Source of the DNA: Chloroflexi bacterium RBG_16_64_43
GTDB lineage: Bacteria > Chloroflexota > Anaerolineae > Anaerolineales > RBG-16-64-43
Reading direction: 5' to 3'
Assembly (NCBI GenBank): GCA_001796965.1
Contig: MGOA01000050.1
Location: 1-42,317 of the forward strand
DNA length: 42,317 nt
Both the position numbers and the translations under genes were made by a program. The notes beneath the pieces were generated by a model, which ran no database searches, was not told the DNA's origin, and saw only the letters and a program-made list of their open reading frames with translations. Positions 23,089 to 31,904 of the stretch are shown piece after piece. Position 1 is the stretch's first letter. Each line of letters opens with the position of its first letter.

Positions 23089-25569
23089 CTATCTTATCAT
23101 GGGCAAGCGCGCGAGCGCCCACAACCCCTCGAAGGAGGCATCGCGCACGGCCGCATCCGGATCGGCCAGACTTTGCTTGAGGACCCGCATGCGCTCGGGA
23201 AAGGCGGCCTGCCGCCAAGCCTCGGCCGCGGCCAAACGCTCGCGCGGATTGCCTTCGGCCAGAGCGCGTTCGAGCACCGCCATGGCTCCGGCACCGCTGG
23301 GCACTCCGCTTCCGCGGGCGGCGGCGAAGGCCACCAGCCATGGCAGGTCCGCGGCATCCGCAGGCTTGGCCGGCGGCGGACCTTCGGGAGTGGCTTCCAG
23401 AGCCGTGGCCGCTGCGGTTCGCACGACCCATTCCTTATCGTCACGCGAGACCTTGCGCAGCACATCCACCACCCACGGCTCGTTGACTTGCGCCAGCCCG
23501 CCGATTGACGTTCTGCGGACCAAGGCGTCCGAGTCGGTCGCAGCCTCGCGCAGAATTGGGTATCCCTCCTCGCGGTCAAACGACAAGCCGACGCTCGCCG
23601 CGCGGCGGGCGTCTTCCTCGCCGGTGAGCAGCGTGCGGCCGAGTGCCTCGGCCGCCTCCTTGCGGGCCATGCGCCCGAGGCCCCTGGCCGCCGCCCAGCG
23701 CACCTCACGGTTGGCCGAGTCGAGCAGATCATCCAGCCCGGCGATGGCGCCGCCGTCGCGCAGCGCGCCGAGCCCAAGCGCCCCCAGCACTTGCCCCTCG
23801 GCGTCATCCGCCGCCTCGAGCATCTGACGGAACAAGACCAGAATGCCCGGATCGAGCGAGGCGACCAGTGCGCATGCACAGCGAGCACGCAGCGGGGAGG
23901 GCCAGCGTTCATTGCGAACCACCCCCGCCAGACGACGCAACACGTCTGATCTCCATTCGGCTTCGCCCGCATTGCGCAGCCACGCGGCGCATTCCAGTAA
24001 CGCATTGGCTTCGCGCACCCATGGCACAAGGCGCAACGTTGTGTCGGTTCCGCTGGAGGTCGGTGGGCTCTCGGAGGAGGTCGTCAGGCGGTCGCGAGTG
24101 AGAGGCCCGAGATCGAGCACATCGCCGGCGAGCGAGAGCGCCACCTCGGTGAAGGCCGTGCTGGGCAAGGCGAGCAGCGCATCGGTTGAGCCGACCCGCT
24201 CGCTGCGTGCCAGGTGGTGCGCGGCCAGTCGGCCCGCGATGGAAGGATGGGCAAAAGCCAGGCGGCCCGCCAGTGTGGCGCGCCAAATGCCGCGGGCAAT
24301 CAGTTCCGCCGACACCGCGCTGATGTCCACCGCCGGGCGGGTCTCGATCCCGGTGGCCGACGAAAGGGCGCGCTCGCCATCCGCGCGGCTGAGCACGGCC
24401 ACTCCGGCGGCGACCATCGTCCCCGCCAACTGCTTGAGGCCCGGGACCCAGGCTGGTTCGCACTGCCGGCGCACCAGCGCGTCGAGGTCGCTGGACGAGG
24501 TCTTGCCCAGCGCGTCGCCTGCGCAGGCCGACCACAGACGCAAAGTGATCTCGAGCGGCGAAGTGAGCGCAGCCGGAACGGACAACCAGCCGCGCAAGAT
24601 GTCGAGCGATGGCCATTCGGCGGAGGCCGAGGCACCGGCGATGTGTTTCTTCCAACGGTCTACCCACCGGCCTACGAAGGCTTCGTGTTTGGAGTCGGCC
24701 CAGGGCGCGACGGCGGCGCAGGTGAAGCCCATCATCTCCCACAGCGGGAGGCCGCGAAAGCCGTCGGCGACGATGATCCTCAATCGAGGCGATTGGCGCA
24801 GCAGGACGCCCAGCCACTCGCGCACACGCAGGGCGTGTGCGTCGGAGAGCTCGTCGAAGCCGTCCAGCAGGAGCCAGGGGGCCTCGCCGGTCAGCCCGCG
24901 CTGGACGAAAGCCGGAAGGCCGGGCAGCGTGCGGCGCGAGCAGTGGGGGCGCATGGCTTGCACCAGGACATCAATGGTGGGCGTCTTGCCCGGCGCCGGT
25001 TCCAGGTCTGCCGCATGCGCGAGCAACAATGACGTTGGCAGGTCCTTGCGCTCGATGAACGCGGCCAACTTGCCGGCGCGCAACCCGAGCACGATCGCGG
25101 CCAGCGCCACCGTGCGCCCGCTGCCCGGCCGCCCGCACAAGACCACATGCTGGCGGCCGCGGACGACGACCTCGAGCGGCGCCTGGGGCCAGCCGTACAG
25201 GGCGCCAAGCTGCGGCCAATCCGGCGTGAAAGGTAACACTTGCGGCAGGTCGCTCTCGGCCTCCTGCAAGGGGTCCGAGCGGGCTGGTGCGCGCAGAACC
25301 GTCGGCGGAACGAGGATCTCGTCGAGCAAGAAGAGCGGGCCAGCCAGGTGGCACGTCTGCGCCCAACGCACCAGATCGCGCGAATAGGATTGCGCCGTAC
25401 CGGTCGCCAAGATTTCGCGCCACGCGGCCCATTGTGCGCGCAGTGCGCCGAACGTGCGCAGCATGCCTGCCCGGCGGCTCACGACGAGCGCCGTGAGCAA
25501 GGCGCCCAGTGCCGCGCCGGCTGTGAAAGAGGCGGTGTCGAATTGCCAGCGCGATCCGAACAGACCCAT
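23089..25569 (-). CDS. Membrane-anchored NACHT-like NTPase with HEAT repeats
   Basis: An 826-residue protein. One membrane helix lies near 13-31, and a STAND/NACHT-type NTPase domain begins near 135. The P-loop reads GRPGSGRT (146-153), with Arg in place of the usual Lys, and the Walker B is WLLLDGFDEL (232-241), the hallmark NACHT DGxDE box. A helical region (about 330-560) leads to HEAT/PBS-lyase repeats from about 570 to the end, with recurring VRWAAARGLGRMA, VRRTSIGGLAQV and VRDASFEGLWAL units. NACHT proteins are switch ATPases in immunity and regulation; HEAT repeats are typical sensor domains. The ligand and output are unknown. It starts 3 bp after the zinc-ribbon gene, so the two are one operon. 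Confidence 0.82.
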   Translation of the reverse strand: MGLFGSRWQFDTASFTAGAALGALLTALVVSRRAGMLRTFGALRAQWAAWREILATGTAQSYSRDLVRWAQTCHLAGPLFLLDEILVPPTVLRAPARSDPLQEAESDLPQVLPFTPDWPQLGALYGWPQAPLEVVVRGRQHVVLCGRPGSGRTVALAAIVLGLRAGKLAAFIERKDLPTSLLLAHAADLEPAPGKTPTIDVLVQAMRPHCSRRTLPGLPAFVQRGLTGEAPWLLLDGFDELSDAHALRVREWLGVLLRQSPRLRIIVADGFRGLPLWEMMGFTCAAVAPWADSKHEAFVGRWVDRWKKHIAGASASAEWPSLDILRGWLSVPAALTSPLEITLRLWSACAGDALGKTSSSDLDALVRRQCEPAWVPGLKQLAGTMVAAGVAVLSRADGERALSSATGIETRPAVDISAVSAELIARGIWRATLAGRLAFAHPSIAGRLAAHHLARSERVGSTDALLALPSTAFTEVALSLAGDVLDLGPLTRDRLTTSSESPPTSSGTDTTLRLVPWVREANALLECAAWLRNAGEAEWRSDVLRRLAGVVRNERWPSPLRARCACALVASLDPGILVLFRQMLEAADDAEGQVLGALGLGALRDGGAIAGLDDLLDSANREVRWAAARGLGRMARKEAAEALGRTLLTGEEDARRAASVGLSFDREEGYPILREAATDSDALVRRTSIGGLAQVNEPWVVDVLRKVSRDDKEWVVRTAAATALEATPEGPPPAKPADAADLPWLVAFAAARGSGVPSGAGAMAVLERALAEGNPRERLAAAEAWRQAAFPERMRVLKQSLADPDAAVRDASFEGLWALARLPMIR

Positions 25570-25572
25570 GGG

Positions 25573-26274
25573 CTACCCCGTGTAAAGAATGCGGCCGCAA
25601 TTGCCGCACATCACGATCTCCTCGCCGGTGCGTGCGGCATCGACGCGCGCCTGGGAGGGGGCGACGCCGCAGCGGCCGCAGGTCGATCCATCCAGTCGTG
25701 CCACGGCCGTTCCGCGTCGTGTGCGGCGCAAGTTATCGTAGGTCCCTTGATCCTCGGGGGTGATGATCGCCACGGCTGCTTCGCGCTGGGCCAGCAAGCG
25801 CTCGACCGTCGCTGCCAACTCAGCTCGTTCTTGGTGCAGGTCGCCTTCCTGTTGCCCGCGAACCGCCTCGACTGCCTCGAGCGCAGCGCGCGCCGCGGCG
25901 TGGACTCCTTCCGCCTCATCTTGCGCGACCATTCCCTGCAATTGGCGATCTTCAAGTACGCCCAGGAAGCGCTTGAGCGAAGCCGCTTCGTTCTCGAGGT
26001 CTTTGAGCTCCTTTGGGCTGTGAACTTCGCCGCTGTATAACAGCCGTTCAGTCTCGCGGAATTTGCTCTGTTGCGAGACGACCTCACCTTCCGCTTTGAC
26101 TAGCGCGCGGCGGGCATCTTGCAGCGCCGCCTGCGCCGTGCTTTCTTGCTGGCGGGCGGCTTCCACTTCGGGCGCGACGGCCAGCAGGGCTTCGATCTCG
26201 CCCAGGCGAGTGCGCGCCCCATCAAGTTCGTGGTCGAGCAACTGCAGACGGAAAAGATTCGAGACGCGACTCAT
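25573..26274 (-). CDS. Coiled-coil zinc-ribbon protein (CT398/CdsZ-like)
   Basis: A 233-residue protein. About 170 residues of long helical hairpin (heptads rich in Ala, Glu, Arg and Gln) end in a C4 zinc ribbon: STCGRCG and MCGNCG (CxxC...CxxC). This architecture is the conserved C4-type zinc-ribbon family (chlamydial CT398/CdsZ and relatives), linked to protein-complex assembly, though its role in most bacteria is unknown. SPKELKDLENEAASLKRF is a typical family stretch. The ATG at 26274 follows a perfect TATAAT by eight bases and no Shine-Dalgarno exists, so the mRNA is probably leaderless. First gene of the operon with the NACHT/HEAT and pseudo-kinase genes. Confidence 0.88.
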   Translation of the reverse strand: MSRVSNLFRLQLLDHELDGARTRLGEIEALLAVAPEVEAARQQESTAQAALQDARRALVKAEGEVVSQQSKFRETERLLYSGEVHSPKELKDLENEAASLKRFLGVLEDRQLQGMVAQDEAEGVHAAARAALEAVEAVRGQQEGDLHQERAELAATVERLLAQREAAVAIITPEDQGTYDNLRRTRRGTAVARLDGSTCGRCGVAPSQARVDAARTGEEIVMCGNCGRILYTG

Positions 26275-26282
26275 GAGCACGG

Positions 26283-26310
26283 ATTATAGGGAATTCCCCC
26301 CCAGCGTCAA
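26283..26310 (-). promoter_or_regulatory. Promoter of the zinc-ribbon/NACHT/kinase operon
   Basis: On the minus strand TTGACG (26310-26305), a 16-bp spacer, TATAAT (26288-26283). The ATG at 26274 begins eight bases after the -10, so transcription should start at or within a base or two of the start codon, giving a leaderless mRNA. Confidence 0.75.
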
Positions 26311-26380
26311 CTCAACCAACCCGGCGTGCGCGACAAGAATTGCCCAAGAATTCTGTTGGGGGAATTGGGGCAAGAGGCGA

Positions 26381-26389
26381 TGTTAGAAT
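26381..26389 (+). promoter_or_regulatory. Extended -10 promoter of the MFS gene
   Basis: TGTTAGAAT, an extended -10 (TGn plus TAGAAT), ends only six bases before the ATG at 26396, with no -35 at good spacing and no Shine-Dalgarno. This again predicts a leaderless transcript. Confidence 0.6.
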
Positions 26390-26395
26390 CGCGGG

Positions 26396-27685
26396 ATGCA
26401 AATCGATCACGGAGTCGGCGAGCAGGGAATCCGTCGCGACTTCCGTTTGGGCGTGATCAACGGCGCCCTCTTCGGGTTGGCCGAGACGCTGACGGATCCG
26501 GCGCTGGTCCTGGTGGCCTTTGTGGTGGCCCTGGGTGGTTCGCCGCTGTTGGTCGGGCTGGCGGCACCGATTCGCAATGCTGGATGGTACCTACCTCAAC
26601 TCCTGATTTCTGGTCGGACGCAATCGGCACCACGCACGCTGCCGATCTATGCTCGGGTCGCCGTCTTGCGTCTGGCAGGGTGGGGAGTGATCGCGGTGAC
26701 GCCGCTCCTGTTGGGGCGGCTTTCGCCCGGCGCTGTGTTGGCCGTCTTCCTAGTGGCCTTCTTTGTGGCTGAGAGCGCGGCAGGTGTGGCCGGGCTGCCC
26801 TTCCTGGAAGTCGTTTCCAAAGTCATTCCTCCCGGGCGGCGAGGCGAGTTCTTTGGCTGGAGGTTGACCCTGGCTGGAGCAGCCGGCATTGTTGCCGGGT
26901 GGCTGGTGCACGAATTGCTGCGCGACGGCGGTGCGGTCGGCCTGCCGCTCAACTACAGCGCGTTATTCTTCCTGGCTTTTCTGGCATACGTCGTGGCAAT
27001 GACCGTTTTCTTCTCGGTCGGCGAGCCGGCCAAAGCCCACACGGTGCGCGGCATCGCGCTGAGCGAGCAACTGCGTTCGGCGCGCGGGCTGTGGGCGCAC
27101 GATTCGAACCTGCGGCGCTTCCTGTATATGCGACTGGCGCTCATTGTCACCGGTGCCGCAGTCCCTTTCTACACGCTGTACGCCCAACGTGAACTCGGCC
27201 TGCCAGTTGAGGAAATCGGCGTGTATCTCACCGTGTACACCGGCACCTCGCTGGTGGCCAACCTGGCCATCGGCCGGCTGACCCGGCGGCTCGGCGACCG
27301 CCCTATCATGCGCTTGTCGGGCTGGGCCAGCCTGTTCATGTCGCTCGTGGTTATCGCGCTGGGGGTCTTCGCAGCGCGGGCCGGGGTGCGCTGGTTGAAC
27401 GCGGGGATGATCGTTGTTTACGCGCTGCTCGGCGTGCGCGAAGCGGGTATTGGCATTGCCGGGATGAGCATGCTGCTCGAGTTGGCCGGCGAGAAGGGGC
27501 GGTCGCTGTATCTCGGTCTGGCCAATTCGGTGATGGGCTTGGGCCTCCTGGCCTCTGCCGCCAGCGGGGTGCTCGTCGAGCTGGCTGGCTCGCTGGCATT
27601 GTTTGTTGTGGCCGCGTTAGCCAGCGCCGGCGCGCTGTGGTTTATCGAGAGGATTCGCGATCCAGCGATCCAGGAGGCAGCTTGA
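26396..27685 (+). CDS. MFS transporter
   Basis: A 429-residue polytopic protein with about 12 hydrophobic helices split into two halves by a charged loop around residues 203-240 (GEPAKAHTVRGIALSEQLRSARGL). A major-facilitator motif is seen between helices 8 and 9 in the second half (AIGRLTRRLGDRP). The substrate is not evident. The first half has an Arg/Gly loop (IPPGRRGEFFGWR) common in uncharacterised MFS proteins that sit beside sensory genes. The ATG at 26396 is six bases behind the -10. It is divergent from the zinc-ribbon operon with 121 bp between starts, so the two units share a control region. Confidence 0.85.
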   Translation: MQIDHGVGEQGIRRDFRLGVINGALFGLAETLTDPALVLVAFVVALGGSPLLVGLAAPIRNAGWYLPQLLISGRTQSAPRTLPIYARVAVLRLAGWGVIAVTPLLLGRLSPGAVLAVFLVAFFVAESAAGVAGLPFLEVVSKVIPPGRRGEFFGWRLTLAGAAGIVAGWLVHELLRDGGAVGLPLNYSALFFLAFLAYVVAMTVFFSVGEPAKAHTVRGIALSEQLRSARGLWAHDSNLRRFLYMRLALIVTGAAVPFYTLYAQRELGLPVEEIGVYLTVYTGTSLVANLAIGRLTRRLGDRPIMRLSGWASLFMSLVVIALGVFAARAGVRWLNAGMIVVYALLGVREAGIGIAGMSMLLELAGEKGRSLYLGLANSVMGLGLLASAASGVLVELAGSLALFVVAALASAGALWFIERIRDPAIQEAA

Positions 27686-27706
27686 TCGATGTTTGCCTCG
27701 GCCTCA

Positions 27707-27736
27707 TTGACCCAGGCTTGAGCAGGGGGGTACAAT
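27707..27736 (+). promoter_or_regulatory. Promoter for the DUF3048 cluster
   Basis: TTGACC (27707-27712), an 18-bp spacer, TACAAT (27731-27736), giving a leader of about 105 nt before the first DUF3048 gene. Confidence 0.7.
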
Positions 27737-27850
27737 CCGCGGAATTCTCGCTGAGCGGAGAGGCGGGCACGGGGCCGCATGCGCCCGCTGCTTCATCCTC
27801 TCCCTTTCACCGGCGGGAGATACACGGATGATATGGAAGGAAGGACACGC

Positions 27851-29095
27851 ATGAAGCGCCGCCAACTCTGGACGCGTCTCGCACTTCTGACACCCATTGC
27901 CATCAGCCTGGCGTGCAGCTTGCCCGAGATCATCGCGCCGATCGCCACCCCTGGATCGGCGGCCGAGACACCTGGGCAGGAGGCCACGCTCATTCCTGTC
28001 GACCCAACGTCGGCCGCAGGCACTGAGACCGCGCCCGGCACAACGCCTGAGGCCACGCTGGTCCCGACGGCTGAATTACCCACCGAGTCGCCTCTGGCAC
28101 CGGTCGTATACCCGGTGGGGCCCGACAACTTCTCTGAGGACATCAACCCGCTGACCGGGTTGCGCGTGGCCGAGCAGGCGCTGCTTGAGCGCCGGCCGCT
28201 GGCGATCAAGGTGTCGAATTTCCCGCGCAGCGCCCGTCCGCAGGCAGGGCTCTCGCAGGCCGATCTAATCTGGGAGTACTACACCGAATCTGGCAGTACC
28301 CGATTCCTGGCAATGTACTACGGCCAGGAAGCGAGCAAGGTGGGACCCATCCGTTCGGCCCGCGTGGAGGATACACGCATCGTCCCGCTCTACAACGCCA
28401 TCCTCGTCCATGTTCAGGCTTACCAGGATGTGTGGGATCAGATGTACTCCTCCGGGGTGGATTTCATAAACGAATTCCCTGCCTCGTGCCCGGCCATTTG
28501 CCGCGACGCGAATGAGAAGATCAAAGAGAACTCCGCCTTCGGCAACACGGTGGAACTGACGAAGTATGCCGGCATCGTTCGCCTTCTGCGCGATCGCCCC
28601 AACCTGAACGGGATGGTGTTCGACTCGGCCACGCCCGCCGGGGGAGGTGATGCGGCATCGTTGTGGGTACGCTTTTCGGCGGCGGCCCTGGGGGAGTGGC
28701 GCTACGATGCGGTCTCCGATTCCTACTTACGCTCTTCGGAGAGCGAGTCCGGCGCGATGGTGGCGCTCAACGACCGCGTGACCGGAAGACAACTCTCGGT
28801 AGCCAACGCGGTCATTCTGTTCGTGCCGTTCAACCGCTACGTCGGCAAGACGACCACCGCTGAAATGTGGGATCTCATCATCAGCGGCGAGGGCAAGGCC
28901 GTCTTCTTCCGCGATGGCAAGGTGTTCGAGGGCACCTGGAAACGAGTCTCGGCCAGCCAACCGCTCCAATTGCTCGGTCCATCGGGCTCGCTCTTCGCCC
29001 TCCAGCCAGGAAGCACGTGGATCGGGGTCATCGGCAAGAACTCGGGCGTAACGCGAGATGCCACGCAATGGCAGTTCCGCATGGCATGGCCATGA
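27851..29095 (+). CDS. DUF3048 (YerB-like) lipoprotein, copy 1
   Basis: A 414-residue exported lipoprotein. The signal peptide ends in the lipobox SLAC, followed by a Thr/Pro/Ala-rich linker to about residue 85. The DUF3048 N-domain follows with INPLTGLRV, RRPLAIKVSNFPRSARPQ and KVGPIRSAR; the C-domain carries MVFDSAT, VRFSAAALGEWRYD and a terminal GSTWIGVIGKNS. A CPAICRD segment in the middle is shared by all three copies. DUF3048 proteins (B. subtilis YerB) have no established activity; a cell-surface role is likely from the lipoprotein form. AAGGAAGG precedes the ATG. It lies 38 bp before copy 2. Confidence 0.88.
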   Translation: MKRRQLWTRLALLTPIAISLACSLPEIIAPIATPGSAAETPGQEATLIPVDPTSAAGTETAPGTTPEATLVPTAELPTESPLAPVVYPVGPDNFSEDINPLTGLRVAEQALLERRPLAIKVSNFPRSARPQAGLSQADLIWEYYTESGSTRFLAMYYGQEASKVGPIRSARVEDTRIVPLYNAILVHVQAYQDVWDQMYSSGVDFINEFPASCPAICRDANEKIKENSAFGNTVELTKYAGIVRLLRDRPNLNGMVFDSATPAGGGDAASLWVRFSAAALGEWRYDAVSDSYLRSSESESGAMVALNDRVTGRQLSVANAVILFVPFNRYVGKTTTAEMWDLIISGEGKAVFFRDGKVFEGTWKRVSASQPLQLLGPSGSLFALQPGSTWIGVIGKNSGVTRDATQWQFRMAWP

Positions 29096-29134
29096 TCGAC
29101 GGCTTGGGAGGATCGTGAGCCAGATGGAGTCTCG

Positions 29135-30373
29135 GTGACAACCGTTCAAAAGATACGTCGCCCGCACATGTCGCGCTGGCCTGTGCGGGCGACGGGCATT
29201 GCGTTGCTGGCGGCCACCCTCGGGTGTCAGGGGCTGACGCTGAGCCTTGCGCCCTCTCCCGCGGCGCCGACATCGACTCTGGCGCCTGGGCGGGCGGCGA
29301 CCACCTTACCGCAGCCCGACCCGCAGGCAACTCTCGGGTCACCTCCCACTGGGTCCAACCCGGGCGCAACTCTCGAACCGACCGCCACCGAAGGCGCGCT
29401 ACCCGTTGCCACGAACGCTGCGCTGGCGATCAACCCGCTCACCGGCCTGCCAGTGGCGGACGCCAGCCTGATCCAGCGCCGCCCGATCGGCATCAAGGTC
29501 TCGAACTATCCCCGCACCGCCAGGCCGCAGGCCGGCCTTTCGTTCGCCGACCTGCTTTATGAGTTCTATCAGGAAGCAGGCGATACACGCTTCCATGCCG
29601 TCTTTCTGAGCAACGATGTCGAGAAAGTCGGGCCAATTCGTTCCGGGCGCAAAGTAGATGCGAACCTGCAGCAGCTCTACCAGTCGCTGCTGATCTTCAA
29701 CGCCGCCGATTACCGGGTGTGGGAATACTTCCACGAAACGCCTTCAAGGGAGTACATCATCCCCGAAGGCCCCGCGCCCTGCCCGGCCCTGTGCCGCGAT
29801 TCGTCGCAAGCGCAGGTCAACAGCCTGTATGCCAACACGGCGGCGTTGCGCAAGGCCGCGGATGCGCTGAAGATCCCGAATATTGCGCCGGATCTGAGCG
29901 GCATGACCTTCGATACCGCGCCGCCAACAGCCGGCGCCCCCGCATCCAGTGTGCTGGTGCGCTTCTATACGGATAACGCGCGCGCCGAGTGGCGCTACGA
30001 CCCGGCCACGCAGAAATACTCCCGCTGGTCGGAGACCTCCAGTGGGGGCATGGCACCGCTCAAGGATCGCTTGACCGGCCAGCAATTGACCGTCTCCAAT
30101 TTGGCGGTGGTCTTTGTTACCTTCTATCGCCCCCAGCGGGTCGAAATCTACGACGTGATGTTGTATGGCACCGGGCGGGCGGTGCTGTTTCGCGACGGCG
30201 TGGCAACCGAGGGCGGCTGGTTGGTGGCCAACCCGGACCAACCGCTGCAGTTCTCCAGTTCATCCGGCCCGTTTGCCTTCCATCCCGGGGTGACCTGGAT
30301 CGCATTGATCGGTGAGAATTCCACCTTCACCCAGTTGGACGGGAATTGGCGATTCGAGTTCGACTTCCCATAG
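29135..30373 (+). CDS. DUF3048 lipoprotein, copy 2
   Basis: A 412-residue paralogue of its neighbours. A basic N-terminus (KIRRPHMSRW), a hydrophobic core and the lipobox TLGC are followed by a Pro/Thr/Ala linker. Then come INPLTGLPV, RRPIGIKVSNYPRTARPQ, KVGPIRSGR, CPALCRD, and a C-domain with VRFYTDNARAEWRYD and GVTWIALIGENS. I take the GTG at 29135, which has GGAG five bases upstream; the ATG at 29168 would leave only a short n-region and lacks a ribosome site. Same strand and close spacing to copies 1 and 3 suggest one transcript. Confidence 0.86.
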   Translation: MTTVQKIRRPHMSRWPVRATGIALLAATLGCQGLTLSLAPSPAAPTSTLAPGRAATTLPQPDPQATLGSPPTGSNPGATLEPTATEGALPVATNAALAINPLTGLPVADASLIQRRPIGIKVSNYPRTARPQAGLSFADLLYEFYQEAGDTRFHAVFLSNDVEKVGPIRSGRKVDANLQQLYQSLLIFNAADYRVWEYFHETPSREYIIPEGPAPCPALCRDSSQAQVNSLYANTAALRKAADALKIPNIAPDLSGMTFDTAPPTAGAPASSVLVRFYTDNARAEWRYDPATQKYSRWSETSSGGMAPLKDRLTGQQLTVSNLAVVFVTFYRPQRVEIYDVMLYGTGRAVLFRDGVATEGGWLVANPDQPLQFSSSSGPFAFHPGVTWIALIGENSTFTQLDGNWRFEFDFP

Positions 30374-30421
30374 CGGGAGATGCCTCACCTTGCTGAAGCA
30401 TTCAGACCAGGAGGCGGTGCG

Positions 30422-31651
30422 ATGGCCACTTCACGGACATTGACTAGCCGAGGGATCGTGTTGCTGGCGCTGAGTGCAGTGTTGATCGGATGCACGCAGC
30501 CACTGGCACTGCTGCCCGGCGAACAGGGTATCGCGCCGGCGGAAGCGACCCCGACTGCGGCCGAAGCGCCTGTTTCTGAACCGCCAACCTTAACGCCTTC
30601 CCTCGCGCCTGAGCTGCCCGAGGCGACACCCACCGCAACGGAAGTCCCGACAGCCACCGCCTCGCCGACTCCTGCACTGCTGGGGCCGGCCTTTGCTCCG
30701 GGGATCGATCCTCTAACCGGACTTGCGGTGGATGACCCCGCCTTGCTCGATCGGCGGCCGATGGGTATCAAGGTCTCGAACTTCCCGCGCAGCTTGCGCC
30801 CGCACACGGGGCTCTCTCTGGCCGACCTGGTGTTCGAGTACTACACCGAGGAAGGCATGACCCGCTTCCTGGCGTTCTACCTTGGGCACGACGCCCCGAA
30901 GGTCGGCCCGATGCGCTCGGTGCGCCTGGTGGATGGCCAGCTGGTGAAAATGTACAACGGCGTTCTGGGCTTCGTCGGCGGCGACCCGTTCGTGCTTGGC
31001 CGCGTGATCGGGATGATCGGTTCGTCGCGGGCGTTCAGCCAGTCGCCCTCCACCTGCCCGGCCATCTGCAGAGAGGGCAACGGTAACGTCAACAGCGTCT
31101 TCGCCGATACGGCGGAGCTGACCGTCCTGGCCAAATCGCAGGGGGCGCAAGACCTGAACGGCATGGTCTTCTCGAGTGAACCGCCGCTCGCGGGCGTGCC
31201 CGGGACTCGTGTGCACGTCCAGTTCTCAAACGGGGCCCGTGCCGAGTGGCGCTGGAGCAGCGAACTTGGCGCTTATCAGCGTTGGTCTGAAGATGTACTG
31301 GAAGGCCGGATCGTGATGGAGCCTCTGACCGACCGCCTCACTGAAGCGCAGATCCAATCCCCCAATGTGGTCGTGGCCTACGCCTGGTATGCGCGCGGAT
31401 CGGGCAACGAGAAGTACAACATCGAGTTCGTGTATCGCAAGCGCGGCCGGGCCCAGGTGTTCCGCGACGGGATGATGGTCGAGGGTTTTTGGCTGGCCGA
31501 GGACGCAATCAGCCCGCTGCAGTTCATCGACGGCGCGGGTGACCCCCTGCCGCTTAAGCCGGGAGCCACGTGGATCGAGGTGGTGGGCGAGAATTCAACT
31601 CCCACCGAGACGGCGCCCGGCGAGTGGAACGTGCGCTTCCGTTTCCCCTAG
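30422..31651 (+). CDS. DUF3048 lipoprotein, copy 3
   Basis: A 409-residue third paralogue. The signal peptide ends in the lipobox LIGC, then a long Thr/Pro/Glu/Ala linker (about 25-95). The domain has IDPLTGLAV, RRPMGIKVSNFPRSLRPH, KVGPMRSVR, CPAICRE, VQFSNGARAEWRWS and GATWIEVVGENS. AGGAGG at 30409-30414 sets the ATG at 30422. The sequence has diverged most from the other two in the middle (GFVGGDPFVLGRVIGMIG replaces the aromatic stretch of copies 1 and 2), so the three are probably not interchangeable. Confidence 0.87.
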   Translation: MATSRTLTSRGIVLLALSAVLIGCTQPLALLPGEQGIAPAEATPTAAEAPVSEPPTLTPSLAPELPEATPTATEVPTATASPTPALLGPAFAPGIDPLTGLAVDDPALLDRRPMGIKVSNFPRSLRPHTGLSLADLVFEYYTEEGMTRFLAFYLGHDAPKVGPMRSVRLVDGQLVKMYNGVLGFVGGDPFVLGRVIGMIGSSRAFSQSPSTCPAICREGNGNVNSVFADTAELTVLAKSQGAQDLNGMVFSSEPPLAGVPGTRVHVQFSNGARAEWRWSSELGAYQRWSEDVLEGRIVMEPLTDRLTEAQIQSPNVVVAYAWYARGSGNEKYNIEFVYRKRGRAQVFRDGMMVEGFWLAEDAISPLQFIDGAGDPLPLKPGATWIEVVGENSTPTETAPGEWNVRFRFP

Positions 31652-31836
31652 GAGCACACCGAGAAACCGCGACTGGCCCTTGCCCTCACCCCTTACCTGT
31701 ATCCGCCGCAACCTTCTCCGTCCGAGTTAGCCACTCAGCGTAGAGCCTGCCCTGCAAGGGGGGGCAGAGGGTGAGGAGGGCAGTGCTTCCGCAACAATTT
31801 TGACAATTCTGAGTCGCAAGGCCGGCGATTTGAATC

Positions 31837-31864
31837 CACCGGGGCAGCCATGGCTGCCCCGGTG
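31837..31864. terminator. Hairpin between convergent genes
   Basis: CACCGGGGCAG (31837-31847) pairs perfectly with CTGCCCCGGTG (31854-31864) around a CCATGG loop. It lies between the DUF3048 cluster and the DUF2179 gene. There is no true T-run on either side, so intrinsic termination is likely but not certain. Confidence 0.55.
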
Positions 31865-31904
31865 TGGTTGACGCCCTGTGTCGCTCTTGGACCACGGCCG
31901 GCCG

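Noticed and set aside
31811..31870. tRNA-like T-arm text (GATTTGAATCCACC) beside a hairpin
   Set aside because: No acceptor, D or anticodon arms can be folded around it on either strand.
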